In this document: piece by piece, positions 7,146-14,735 of the stretch
Numbering within the stretch: position 1 is the first letter of the stretch
How the letters are laid out: the number at the start of each line of letters is the position of its first letter
DNA from: Elusimicrobia bacterium CG08_land_8_20_14_0_20_59_10
GTDB lineage: Bacteria > Elusimicrobiota > Elusimicrobia > Elusimicrobiales > UBA9959
Direction of reading: 5' to 3'
NCBI GenBank assembly: GCA_002779045.1
Contig: PEXO01000448.1
Span: 1-19,343 of the forward strand
DNA length: 19,343 nucleotides
Notes under the pieces: model-generated
What the model was told of the DNA's origin: nothing
Database searches by the model: none
The model's input: the letters and a program-made list of their open reading frames with translations, nothing else
Translations under genes and position numbers: made by a program

Positions 7146-8243
7146 TCAGGCGCGGAATTCCGGGAGGTAGATGCTGAACAGGGCTCCGCCCCCGGGCTTG
7201 TTGGAGGCGAAGACATAGCCGCGGGCCTGCGCCACGGCGCCGTACACGGTGGAAAGGCCGAGGCCCGTGCCCTTGCCTTTGGGCTTGGTGGTGAAGAAAG
7301 GTTCAAAGATCTTCGGCAGCGTGCCGGCCGGTATTCCCGGGCCGGAGTCGGAGATCTCCAGCAGCGCATAGCGGGTCCGCGGCATAGAGGAGGGGAGGCC
7401 GTCGGGACCTGAATTCCGGGTGGCTATGGTGATGGAGCCCGAGCCGGACATGGCGTCCTTGGCGTTGATCGCTATGTTCATGACCGCCTGCTTGAGCTGT
7501 TCGGGGTCCGCCTTCACGCTGGGCAGGTCGGCCGCCAGGTCGTATTTTACTTTAACCATTTTTCCCAGCAGCCCTTCCAGCAGCACTCCCACTTCCTTCA
7601 CCGGCGTGTTGAGGTTAAGCGTAACGGGCGCCGAATCCTGCTTGCGGGTGAAGGCCATGAGTTGTTTGATCAGGGTCGCGTGCTCTTTGGAGGAACGCAG
7701 TATCTCGCCGGTGAGCTTGGCGCCCACGGTTCCCGCGGGGATATCCTCGGATATCAGCTCCATGGAGCCGATAATAACGGTGAGCAGGTTATTGAAATCG
7801 TGCGCTATCTGCCCGGCCAGCAGGCCGAGGGATTCCATCTTCTGATTCTGGTTAAGCTGGGCTTCCAGTTCCACTTCCTTTGTTATGTCGTGGCGCATGG
7901 TCAGAAAATATTTTATAACGCCTTTGTCGTCCTTGATCGGGCAGATGCGGATCTCCTCGTTGTAGAGCGAGCCGTCCTTCCTGCGGTTGACAACCCTGCC
8001 GGTCCAGCGTTTGCCCGCCTTTATGGTTTTCCACATCTCGGCGTAAAACTCCGCGGGATGTTCCCCGCTCTTGAGTATGTTGGGCTTTTGCTTCAGAAGT
8101 TCGTCGCTGGAATAACCGGTCAGTTTCTCAAAGGCGGGGTTTACGTAAAGGATTATGCCTTCCGGGTCGGTCAGGAAAAAACTTTCCTGGATCTGTTCTA
8201 TGGATTCCAGCAGCATGTTGCAGATTCCCGGCGTAATTTCCAT
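7146..8243 (-). CDS. Soluble PAS-domain sensor histidine kinase
   Basis: A 365-residue kinase with no signal peptide or membrane segment, so it should sense a cytoplasmic cue. An N-terminal PAS/PAC region (about 12-125) precedes the phospho-acceptor helix with H148 in Q-I-A-H-D-F-N-N. The ATPase domain has the N-box N-I-A-I-N-A-K-D-A-M (N260), G1 D299-S-G-P-G, F-box F-E-P-F-F and G2 G-K-G-T-G-L-G-L. Proteins of this HDFNNLL type often carry a C-terminal receiver domain. This one stops after the ATPase domain, and no response regulator is nearby. No ribosome site precedes the ATG at 8243. ATG 8216 is an alternative start. It lies upstream of, and reads towards, the stress operon, but that operon has its own promoter, so a link is unproven. 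Confidence 0.9.
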   Translation of the reverse strand: MEITPGICNMLLESIEQIQESFFLTDPEGIILYVNPAFEKLTGYSSDELLKQKPNILKSGEHPAEFYAEMWKTIKAGKRWTGRVVNRRKDGSLYNEEIRICPIKDDKGVIKYFLTMRHDITKEVELEAQLNQNQKMESLGLLAGQIAHDFNNLLTVIIGSMELISEDIPAGTVGAKLTGEILRSSKEHATLIKQLMAFTRKQDSAPVTLNLNTPVKEVGVLLEGLLGKMVKVKYDLAADLPSVKADPEQLKQAVMNIAINAKDAMSGSGSITIATRNSGPDGLPSSMPRTRYALLEISDSGPGIPAGTLPKIFEPFFTTKPKGKGTGLGLSTVYGAVAQARGYVFASNKPGGGALFSIYLPEFRA

Positions 8244-8299
8244 GACTGCTATTGTACAAAATAGGGCCGCCGCCGCAGGCGGTCAGTTCACCGGGGAAT

Positions 8300-8328
8300 T
8301 TGTGCGGGCGGTTTTAAATTCATAGAAT
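8300..8328 (+). promoter_or_regulatory. Candidate promoter of the purine operon
   Basis: TTGTGC (8300-8305), 17-base spacer, TAGAAT (8323-8328), 5 of 6 to the -10 consensus. The start would be near 8335, leaving a leader of about 30 bases before purE, too short for a purine riboswitch. No convincing operator palindrome was seen. The -35 box is weak, so confidence is moderate. Confidence 0.5.
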
Positions 8329-8365
8329 TACCGGAACGGCTTAAACTCTCGGACAAGAGGTGCGT

Positions 8366-8881
8366 ATGCTTAAAGCGGCCATCGTCATGGGGAGCGATTC
8401 GGACCTGGGAGTACTGTCTGCGGCCGCCAAAACCCTCGAGCTGTTCTCGGTTCCCTTCACAATAAAAATACTTTCCGCGCACCGCACAACGGACGCCGCG
8501 CTTTCTTTCGCCGCCTCGGCTGAAAAGAACGGCTTCGGGGTGATAATCGCCGGTGCCGGCGGGGCCGCGCATCTGCCCGGCGTGCTGGCCGCCGCCACAA
8601 CGCTGCCGGTGATAGGCGTGCCGGTGAACGCTACCCCGCTTAACGGCATGGACGCCCTGCTGTCCATTGTGCAGATGCCGGCGGGTATCCCGGTGGCCAC
8701 GGTGGGCGTTAATAGCGCGAAGAATGCCGCGCTGCTGGCGGTGCAGATGCTCTCCCTGGCGCAGGAGCCGCTCAGGGCCAAGCTGAAGGAATACCGCGAG
8801 AAGCTGAAACAAGAAGTTCTAGCCAAGACGGATAAACTTGAAAAACTCGGGTATGAGAAGTATCTGGAAGAGATGAAATGA
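8366..8881 (+). CDS. purE: PurE, N5-carboxyaminoimidazole ribonucleotide mutase (class I)
   Basis: Converts N5-CAIR to CAIR in purine synthesis. The ATG at 8366 is preferred to the GTG two codons upstream because an AGAGG ribosome site lies 5 bases before it. That gives 171 residues, the normal size. The N-terminal V-M-G-S-D-S-D phosphate loop (8-13), S-A-H-R with catalytic H39, and A-G-A-G-G-A-A-H-L-P-G (62-72) are the class I signature. Class II AIR carboxylases lack that last string. Class I enzymes need PurK to make N5-CAIR, and purK is not in the window. It is the first gene of the purine operon, 33 bases before purC. Confidence 0.96.
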   Translation: MLKAAIVMGSDSDLGVLSAAAKTLELFSVPFTIKILSAHRTTDAALSFAASAEKNGFGVIIAGAGGAAHLPGVLAAATTLPVIGVPVNATPLNGMDALLSIVQMPAGIPVATVGVNSAKNAALLAVQMLSLAQEPLRAKLKEYREKLKQEVLAKTDKLEKLGYEKYLEEMK

Positions 8882-8914
8882 CCAAAGTATAGCCCGCATC
8901 AAAAGGAGACGCGC

Positions 8915-9790
8915 ATGGCCCAACTGAAGTTGATACATAAGGGTAAAGTCAGGGATCTGTACGCGGCGGGGGAGAAGTATCTTCTTATAGTTTCATCCGA
9001 CAGGATATCGGCTTTCGATTTTATACTGCCCACACCCATAACCGGCAAGGGCGCCATCCTCAATAAGATCAGTTCCTTCTGGTTCTCCAGGACGGGGCAC
9101 ATAATAAAAAATCACCTGGCGGCCGCAGAAACAGCGGATATAAAAGCAGGGCTTTCCGGGTATGATACTTCCGGCCTCGACTGGGCCTCCCTGGACGGCA
9201 GGGCGGTGCTGGCCCACCGGACCAGGCGGATTGATTTCGAGTGCATAGTGCGCGGCTATATCACCGGCTCCGGCTGGAAGGAATATCTCAAGCAGGGCAG
9301 TGTCTGCGGCATAAAGCTGCCCCCGGGGCTTAAGCAAGCGCAGGAACTCCCGGAACCGGTCTTTACCCCCACCAGCAAGGCCGACCAGGGCCACGATGAG
9401 AACGTTACCTTCGGGGAGATGGCCGCCGCGCTGCCCCCGGGTCTGGCTGAGCGGATAAAGGAAAAGAGTCTTGCCCTTTACGGTTTCGCCGCGGAGTACC
9501 TGAAGCGGCGCGGCATCCTGCTGGCCGACACCAAGTTCGAATTCGGTCTGCTGGACGGTGAACTGCTGCTGATAGACGAGGCGCTGACGCCGGATTCTTC
9601 CCGTTTCTGGGATGCGGCGCGCTACAAGGCGGGGACCAGCCCGGAAAGCTACGACAAGCAGTATGTCCGCGACTGGCTGGAGGGGAGCGGCTGGGACAAG
9701 AAGTCACCGCCGCCCGAGCTGCCCGCCGAGGTCGTGCGTGGCGCCATTAACAAATACGAGGAAGCTCTGAAGAAGATAACGGCAGAGTGA
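8915..9790 (+). CDS. purC: PurC, SAICAR synthase (long form)
   Basis: Joins CAIR and aspartate with ATP to give SAICAR. The 291-residue protein starts at an ATG with an AAGGAG ribosome site 7 bases upstream. Motifs: G-K-V-R-D-L-Y (10-16), S-S-D-R-I-S-A-F-D (27-35), the E-C-I-V-R-G-Y segment, L-A-D-T-K-F-E-F-G, and the I-D-E-A-L-T-P-D-S-S-R-F-W active-site region. The length and the S-A-F-D-F-I-L-P-T-P-I start resemble the longer, yeast-like SAICAR synthases (about 290-306 residues), not the 237-residue E. coli enzyme. It is followed 3 bases later by purS. Confidence 0.95.
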   Translation: MAQLKLIHKGKVRDLYAAGEKYLLIVSSDRISAFDFILPTPITGKGAILNKISSFWFSRTGHIIKNHLAAAETADIKAGLSGYDTSGLDWASLDGRAVLAHRTRRIDFECIVRGYITGSGWKEYLKQGSVCGIKLPPGLKQAQELPEPVFTPTSKADQGHDENVTFGEMAAALPPGLAERIKEKSLALYGFAAEYLKRRGILLADTKFEFGLLDGELLLIDEALTPDSSRFWDAARYKAGTSPESYDKQYVRDWLEGSGWDKKSPPPELPAEVVRGAINKYEEALKKITAE

Positions 9791-9793
9791 GTA

Positions 9794-10243
9794 ATGATAA
9801 TCGAGATCTGGACCAAAAAAAAGTATTCCGCCAATGAAGAGACAGCGTTCCTGGGCAGGCTGGGCCGCGCTGGTCTTAAGGCGGGGGCGGCCCGGCTTTC
9901 ACGGCTGTACCGGGTGGACTCGGCCCTCGGCCGCGCCGAGGTTGAAAAGCTCGCTTCAGGCCTGCTCGCCGATCCCATAACCGAGAATTATTCGCTGGTG
10001 CCGGGTAAGACCGGGTTCGGAGGCGGCTGGCGCGTGGAGGTCTGGCTGAAGGATTCGGTGACGGATGTCGTCGGGGAAAGCGTTAAGGAAGCCATTACGG
10101 GCGTGCTCGGCAAAGATCCAGGCGCCGTCAGGTTCGGGCACGCGTATTATGTGGCCTGCGATTCGGCAGTTAAGCTCAAGCACGCGGTCTCGAAGACACT
10201 TGTCAACGAAATAGTGAACAAATTCGGGATTGAAAAAATATAA
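9794..10243 (+). CDS. purS: PurS, FGAM synthase small subunit, tandem-duplicated (149 residues)
   Basis: PurS bridges PurL and PurQ in the FGAM synthase complex, probably helping to channel ammonia. Normal PurS is about 80 residues and dimeric. This protein is 149 residues and holds two PurS-like repeats, about 2-68 and 80-147, joined by a glycine-rich linker (G71-G78). Each repeat starts with a strand ending E-I-W or E-V-W, continues through a helix, and ends with a PurS-like tail (L-L-A-D-P-I-T-E-N-Y in repeat 1, T-L-V-N-E-I-V-N-K-F in repeat 2). One chain could therefore mimic a PurS dimer. It starts 3 bases after purC, and its end lies at the start of purL. The ribosome site is weak, so translation is probably coupled. 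Confidence 0.8.
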   Translation: MIIEIWTKKKYSANEETAFLGRLGRAGLKAGAARLSRLYRVDSALGRAEVEKLASGLLADPITENYSLVPGKTGFGGGWRVEVWLKDSVTDVVGESVKEAITGVLGKDPGAVRFGHAYYVACDSAVKLKHAVSKTLVNEIVNKFGIEKI

Positions 10244-10247
10244 ACCT

Positions 10248-12629
10248 ATGTCTCCAACGCTTTTGAACTTCACCGGCCTGGGCGAAAAAGAGCTTGCGGA
10301 ACTGGACGCGGCCTGCGGCTGGTCGCTGAACATCCCCGAGCTGAAAGAAGTGCAGCGCTATTTCAAAAAGGCGGGGAGGCAGCCTGCCCGCGGCGAGCTG
10401 GAGACCATCGCCCAGACGTGGTCCGAGCACTGCAAGCACAAAACCTTCTCCGGCCCTGTATCGTTCCTCAACGGAAAAAAAACAAGGAAATACAGGAACC
10501 TCTTCAAGGAAACGATAGTAAAAGCCACCAGGACCCTTAATAAAAAATGGTGCCTGTCCGTGTTCACGGACAATGCCGGCATAGTGGAGTTCGGCAGCGG
10601 CGGCAAATGGGGCCTGGCCTTCAAGGCGGAGACCCATAACCATCCCTGCGCCGTGGAGCCCTACGGAGGCGCCGAGACCGGTGTGGGCGGCGTGATTCGC
10701 GATATCCTGGGCGTGGGCCTGGGCGCCAAGCCCGTGCTCAATACCGATAATTTCTGTTTCGGGCGCCTGGACGATAAAAGAGAGCTGCCCAGGAATTCCC
10801 ATCCGCCGGAACGCATCATGCGAGGCGTGGTGGAGGGCGTGCGCGACTACGGCAACAGGATAGGCATCCCCACGGCTTCCGGCGGCATCTATTTCGACGA
10901 CGGCTACCTGCTCAACCCGCTGGTCTATGTGGGCTGCGCCGGGCTGATCCCGACGGATAAGATAGAGAAAAAAGTGCACCCCGGTGACCGGATAGTCTCC
11001 ATAGGCGGCCGCACCGGGCGCGACGGTATACACGGCGCCACCTTCTCCTCGGCCAATATAGACGAGGAGACCTCCGCCTCCGCGGTGCAGATAGGCCATG
11101 CCGTAAACGAGAAGAAGGCGCTGGACGCGCTGATGCGCGCGCGCGACCAGGGCCTGTATAACGCCGTCACGGACTGCGGCGCGGGCGGTTTTTCGTCGGC
11201 CATTGGGGAACTCGGATCGAAAACAGGTGCGCGGGTGCGCCTGGAGCGGGCGCTGCTCAAGGATACCCGCATAGAACCGTGGGAGATCTGGGTCTCGGAG
11301 TCGCAGGAGCGGATGATACTCTCCGTGCCTAAGGCCAAACTGAAGCGGCTTGAGGCCGTTCTGAAATCCGAGAGCTGCGAGTACTGCGTGCTGGGCGAGT
11401 TCCCCGGAGACGGCAGGCTCGTGGTCACGCACGGGAAGGAAAAGGTCGTGGACCTGCCCATGTCCTTCCTGCACGGCGGCGTGCCTAATTTTGAAAAGCC
11501 GGCCGTCCGCCGTAAGGTAAGGATCTCCTCCGGGCCGCCCGCCGCGCATGCCGGATACGGCCTGATACTTAAGGAACTGCTCGCCCATCCCAATGTCTGT
11601 TCGCGCCACTCCGTTATAACGCAGTACGACCACGAAGTGCAGGGCGGCACCGCCATAAAACCGCTGCAGGGCCGGTACGGGGACGGCCCCGGCGACGCCA
11701 CGGTTATCTGCCCCCGGGCGGCCACGCTGGACCAGGACGACTATGCCGGCTTCGCCGTTACTCACGGCTTCGGCCCGGGCGTGGGAAAGATAGACCCCTA
11801 CCAGATGGCCCTCCATTCCGTGGACGAGGCCGTCCGCAACCTCCTCTGCGTAGGCGCGGAAGTATCGCGCACGGCCATCCTGGACAATTTCTGCGCGGCC
11901 AGTCCGCGCGACCCCGAAGTGATGGGCGACCTGGTGCTGGCGGCCGAGGGCTGCCACGACGCGGCCATGGCTTACGGCGCGCCGTTCATCTCCGGCAAAG
12001 ACAGCTTCTATAACCAGGCTAAAGACGCCGACGGCAGGGAGTACCCCATCCCCATCTCCCTGCTTATCTCCGCCACGGCCCCGGTGCCGGATGTGCGAAA
12101 AGCCCTGACGATGAATTTCAAGGAGCCCGGCAACGCGCTGTACCTGGCCGGGCTGTCCCGGCGGGGAATGGGCGGTTCCGTATATAACGACATGTCCTTT
12201 TCCGGCAATAACCTTGTGAGCCCGCTGGATATGAAGGCCGCTGTAAAACTTTACGCCGCGCTCCTGAAGGCCATGCGGGCCGGCTGCGTGGCCGCCGCGC
12301 ACGACGTTTCCCAGGGCGGCCTGGGGGTCACGCTGGCCGAAATGGCCTTTGCCGGCGGCTTCGGCGCCAGGCTTGACCTGGCCGGCGCCGCCGCGGAAAA
12401 AGGACTGACCCGGCTTGAACTGCTTTTCGGGGAAAGCCCCGCCCGGCTCGTGCTCGAGGTGATAAAAGAGAAGGAAACTGAATTTCTCCGTCTGGTAAAA
12501 GGGCTGCCCGTGACAGAGATCGGTTATGTCTCCGAGGACCCCGTCCTGGACGCGGCCTTCGGCCCCGAGCGGCTTTTTTGCGAAGACATAAACGCGCTGA
12601 AAGACCGCTGGAAGAGAGAGCTGTTATGA
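10248..12629 (+). CDS. purL: PurL, phosphoribosylformylglycinamidine synthase catalytic subunit
   Basis: ATP-dependent amidation of FGAR to FGAM, using ammonia from PurQ. The ATG at 10248 (4 bases after the purS stop) gives 793 residues. A TTG at 10230, overlapping purS, would add six residues, and neither start has a good ribosome site. The linker region with L-K-E-V-Q-R-Y-F and Q-T-W-S-E-H-C-K-H-K-T-F (56-67) resembles the large, single-chain PurL of E. coli more than the short Bacillus-type subunit (about 740 residues). Other motifs are A-E-T-H-N-H-P (127-133), G-G-V-I-R-D (147-152), I-S-G-K-D-S-F-Y and A-H-D-V-S-Q-G-G-L. It has no glutaminase domain. PurQ is encoded next, overlapping by ATGA. 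Confidence 0.95.
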   Translation: MSPTLLNFTGLGEKELAELDAACGWSLNIPELKEVQRYFKKAGRQPARGELETIAQTWSEHCKHKTFSGPVSFLNGKKTRKYRNLFKETIVKATRTLNKKWCLSVFTDNAGIVEFGSGGKWGLAFKAETHNHPCAVEPYGGAETGVGGVIRDILGVGLGAKPVLNTDNFCFGRLDDKRELPRNSHPPERIMRGVVEGVRDYGNRIGIPTASGGIYFDDGYLLNPLVYVGCAGLIPTDKIEKKVHPGDRIVSIGGRTGRDGIHGATFSSANIDEETSASAVQIGHAVNEKKALDALMRARDQGLYNAVTDCGAGGFSSAIGELGSKTGARVRLERALLKDTRIEPWEIWVSESQERMILSVPKAKLKRLEAVLKSESCEYCVLGEFPGDGRLVVTHGKEKVVDLPMSFLHGGVPNFEKPAVRRKVRISSGPPAAHAGYGLILKELLAHPNVCSRHSVITQYDHEVQGGTAIKPLQGRYGDGPGDATVICPRAATLDQDDYAGFAVTHGFGPGVGKIDPYQMALHSVDEAVRNLLCVGAEVSRTAILDNFCAASPRDPEVMGDLVLAAEGCHDAAMAYGAPFISGKDSFYNQAKDADGREYPIPISLLISATAPVPDVRKALTMNFKEPGNALYLAGLSRRGMGGSVYNDMSFSGNNLVSPLDMKAAVKLYAALLKAMRAGCVAAAHDVSQGGLGVTLAEMAFAGGFGARLDLAGAAAEKGLTRLELLFGESPARLVLEVIKEKETEFLRLVKGLPVTEIGYVSEDPVLDAAFGPERLFCEDINALKDRWKRELL

Positions 12630-13369
12630 AAAAACCGAAAGCGATGATCCTGCGCGGTACCGCCACTAATTGCGATATCGAGACCTTCAACTCCTTTAAA
12701 TACGTCGGGGCGGCGCCGGAACTGGTGCATATCAACCAACTGCTGGCCGGAGAGCGCAGGGTGCTGGACTACGACATAATGGCTTTTCCTGGCGGCTTTT
12801 CCTACGGTGACGACATCTCCGCCGGCAAGATTTACGCCGTGAAGATGCGCGCCCTGGCGGCCGATTTTGAGGCCTTCGTGAGGGACAAGCGGCCCGTCAT
12901 CGGCATCTGCAATGGTTTCCAGATACTTGTGAAGACCGGCCTGCTGCCGGAGAACAAGGCCAATGCTCAGGTCTCCACTCTCTATACCAATGACTGCGGC
13001 CATTTTCTGGCTAAATGGGTGAAGGTGAAGATAAACAAGAAGAGCCCCTGCATTTTCACGAAGGGGCTGCCCGACGAGATAGACCTGCCTATCGCGCACG
13101 GCGAGGGGAAGTTCATCGTGGAGGACGCGAAGGTCATGCGCTCGCTGATAAAACGCGACCTGCACGCCATGACCTATTCGGATAACCCCAACGGCTCCAT
13201 GCTGGACATCGCGGGGATAACGAACCCGGCCGGCACCTGCTTTGGCCTGATGCCGCACCCGGAGCGCAACTTCTTCGCCTGGCAGAACCCGGACAGGCCG
13301 GCGGCCGCCCGCGAGGCTTTAGCGGCGGGCTGCCAGTTCTTCAGGAACGCGGTAGAGTACGCGGTATAA
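12626..13369 (+). CDS. purQ: PurQ, FGAM synthase glutaminase subunit
   Basis: A class I glutamine amidotransferase that supplies ammonia to PurL. The ATG at 12626 overlaps the purL stop (ATGA) and gives 247 residues. The frame extends upstream, but that part lies inside purL. The triad is C95 in G-I-C-N-G-F-Q, H211 and E213 in M-P-H-P-E-R. P-G-G-F-S-Y-G-D-D (55-63) and H-G-E-G-K (158-162) are also typical. It is slightly longer than the roughly 227-residue Bacillus PurQ, with sequence inserted around 115-150. That fits a partner of a non-standard PurL and tandem PurS. Confidence 0.96.
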   Translation: MKKPKAMILRGTATNCDIETFNSFKYVGAAPELVHINQLLAGERRVLDYDIMAFPGGFSYGDDISAGKIYAVKMRALAADFEAFVRDKRPVIGICNGFQILVKTGLLPENKANAQVSTLYTNDCGHFLAKWVKVKINKKSPCIFTKGLPDEIDLPIAHGEGKFIVEDAKVMRSLIKRDLHAMTYSDNPNGSMLDIAGITNPAGTCFGLMPHPERNFFAWQNPDRPAAAREALAAGCQFFRNAVEYAV

Positions 13370-13391
13370 GGGAAAGCCCTAAGGAAATATT

Positions 13392-14735
13392 ATGTGCGGA
13401 ATCTTCGGGGTGACCGACTGTAAGGATGCTTCAAAACTGGCCTATGTGGGGCTTTTTACACTGCAGCACCGCGGGCAGGAATCGGCCGGGATAGTCTCCG
13501 ACCACGACGGGAAGCTGAAGCCGTACGCCGATATGGGCCTGGTGAGCGAGATCTTCACTAATGAGGTGCTGGACGAACTTAAAGGCCGCAGCGCTATAGG
13601 CCATATCCGCTATTCCACAAAGGGTTCCAGCCATCTTAAGAACGCGCAGCCGCTGGTGCTGGACTCCTGCCTGGGCCAGGTGGCGGTGGCGCATAACGGC
13701 AATATCACCAACGCCGACCGCCTTAAAAGCGAACTGCAGCGCGGCGGGTCCATCTTCCAGTCCACCAGCGATACCGAGGTGATCCTGCACCTGGCCGCGA
13801 AGTACCGCGGCAGGAACCTGGAGGATACGCTGGCAAAGAACCTGCCCAGGCTTTCCGGCGCATACGCCTTTCTTTTTATGGCTCCCGGCAAGGTCATAGG
13901 CGCCCGCGATCCGCATGGCTACAGGCCGCTGGTGCTGGGTAAAAAAGGGAAGTCCTTTATACTCGCGTCCGAGACCTGTGCTATAGACGTGGCAGGCGGC
14001 CGCGCCCTGTGCGAGGTGGAACCCGGTGAGATGGTGGTGCTGGAGAAAGGAAAGGTTTCTTTCAGGCGCTTCGCGCCGGCGCGGAAATTCACCCGCTGCG
14101 TCTTCGAGCAGGTCTATTTTGCCAGGCCGGATTCCGAGGTGGCGGGCCGCTCCGTGCAGACCGCCCGCTATGAGATAGGCGCGCAGCTGGCTAAGGAGCT
14201 CAAACACGTAAAGGCCGACATAGTCTCCGGGGTACCGGATTCCGGCACCATCTATGCGCTTGGTTTCTCCAAGGAATCCTGGATACCGTACCAGACCGTG
14301 TTCATGCGCAACCATTATACGGGCCGTTCCTTTATACAGCCGGACCAGCGCCTGCGGGAATTCATCGCGCACCTGAAGCTGGCCCCGATAAGGGACGTGA
14401 TAAAGGGCAAGACGATAATACTGGTGGACGACTCGCTGGTGAGGGGAACCACTTCGCGCGAGATAGTGAAAAGTCTCCGGCGCTCCGGAGCGAAAAAGAT
14501 AATAATGGCCATTGCTTCTCCGCCCATAATCTCCCCGTGCTATTTCGGGATAGACACCCCGGATAAGAGCGAGCTTATCGCCGATAAAATGAGCCTGGAC
14601 AGGATAAGGCGGTTCATCGGCGCGGATGAACTGCATTACCTGAGCCTGGAAAGCCTGGTCGCCGCCTGCGGCGACCGCCGGGACAGGAATTTCTGCGTTT
14701 CCTGCTTTACGGGCAGATACATGGAGGCATTGTGA
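13392..14735 (+). CDS. purF: PurF, amidophosphoribosyltransferase (Fe-S type)
   Basis: First committed step: PRPP plus glutamine to phosphoribosylamine. The 447-residue protein starts M-C-G-I-F-G, so the nucleophile cysteine is residue 2 with no propeptide. The glutaminase domain has R-G-Q-E-S-A-G-I (28-34 region) and H-N-G-N-I-T-N (101-107). The PRPP loop is I-L-V-D-D-S-L-V-R-G-T-T (343-354). Four cysteines, C236, C383, C435 and C438, sit where the Bacillus-type enzyme binds a 4Fe-4S cluster, so this is probably an oxygen-sensitive Fe-S form. An AAGGAA ribosome site precedes the ATG. It follows purQ by 22 bases and overlaps purD by GTGA. Confidence 0.97.
   Translation: MCGIFGVTDCKDASKLAYVGLFTLQHRGQESAGIVSDHDGKLKPYADMGLVSEIFTNEVLDELKGRSAIGHIRYSTKGSSHLKNAQPLVLDSCLGQVAVAHNGNITNADRLKSELQRGGSIFQSTSDTEVILHLAAKYRGRNLEDTLAKNLPRLSGAYAFLFMAPGKVIGARDPHGYRPLVLGKKGKSFILASETCAIDVAGGRALCEVEPGEMVVLEKGKVSFRRFAPARKFTRCVFEQVYFARPDSEVAGRSVQTARYEIGAQLAKELKHVKADIVSGVPDSGTIYALGFSKESWIPYQTVFMRNHYTGRSFIQPDQRLREFIAHLKLAPIRDVIKGKTIILVDDSLVRGTTSREIVKSLRRSGAKKIIMAIASPPIISPCYFGIDTPDKSELIADKMSLDRIRRFIGADELHYLSLESLVAACGDRRDRNFCVSCFTGRYMEAL

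Noticed and set aside
8267..8282. Short GC hairpin CCGCC/GGCGG in the divergent kinase-purE gap
   Set aside because: Only five pairs, in a low-complexity CCG-rich stretch, with no T-run. The genes diverge here, so a terminator is not expected.
8329..8365. Possible purine riboswitch ahead of purE
   Set aside because: The leader after the candidate promoter is only about 30 bases, far too short for a purine aptamer plus expression platform, and no conserved loops are seen.
10203..12302. Long open frame on the minus strand opposite purL
   Set aside because: It is a GC-rich shadow of purL. The predicted protein shows no recognisable motif, while the plus strand encodes an intact PurL over the same stretch.
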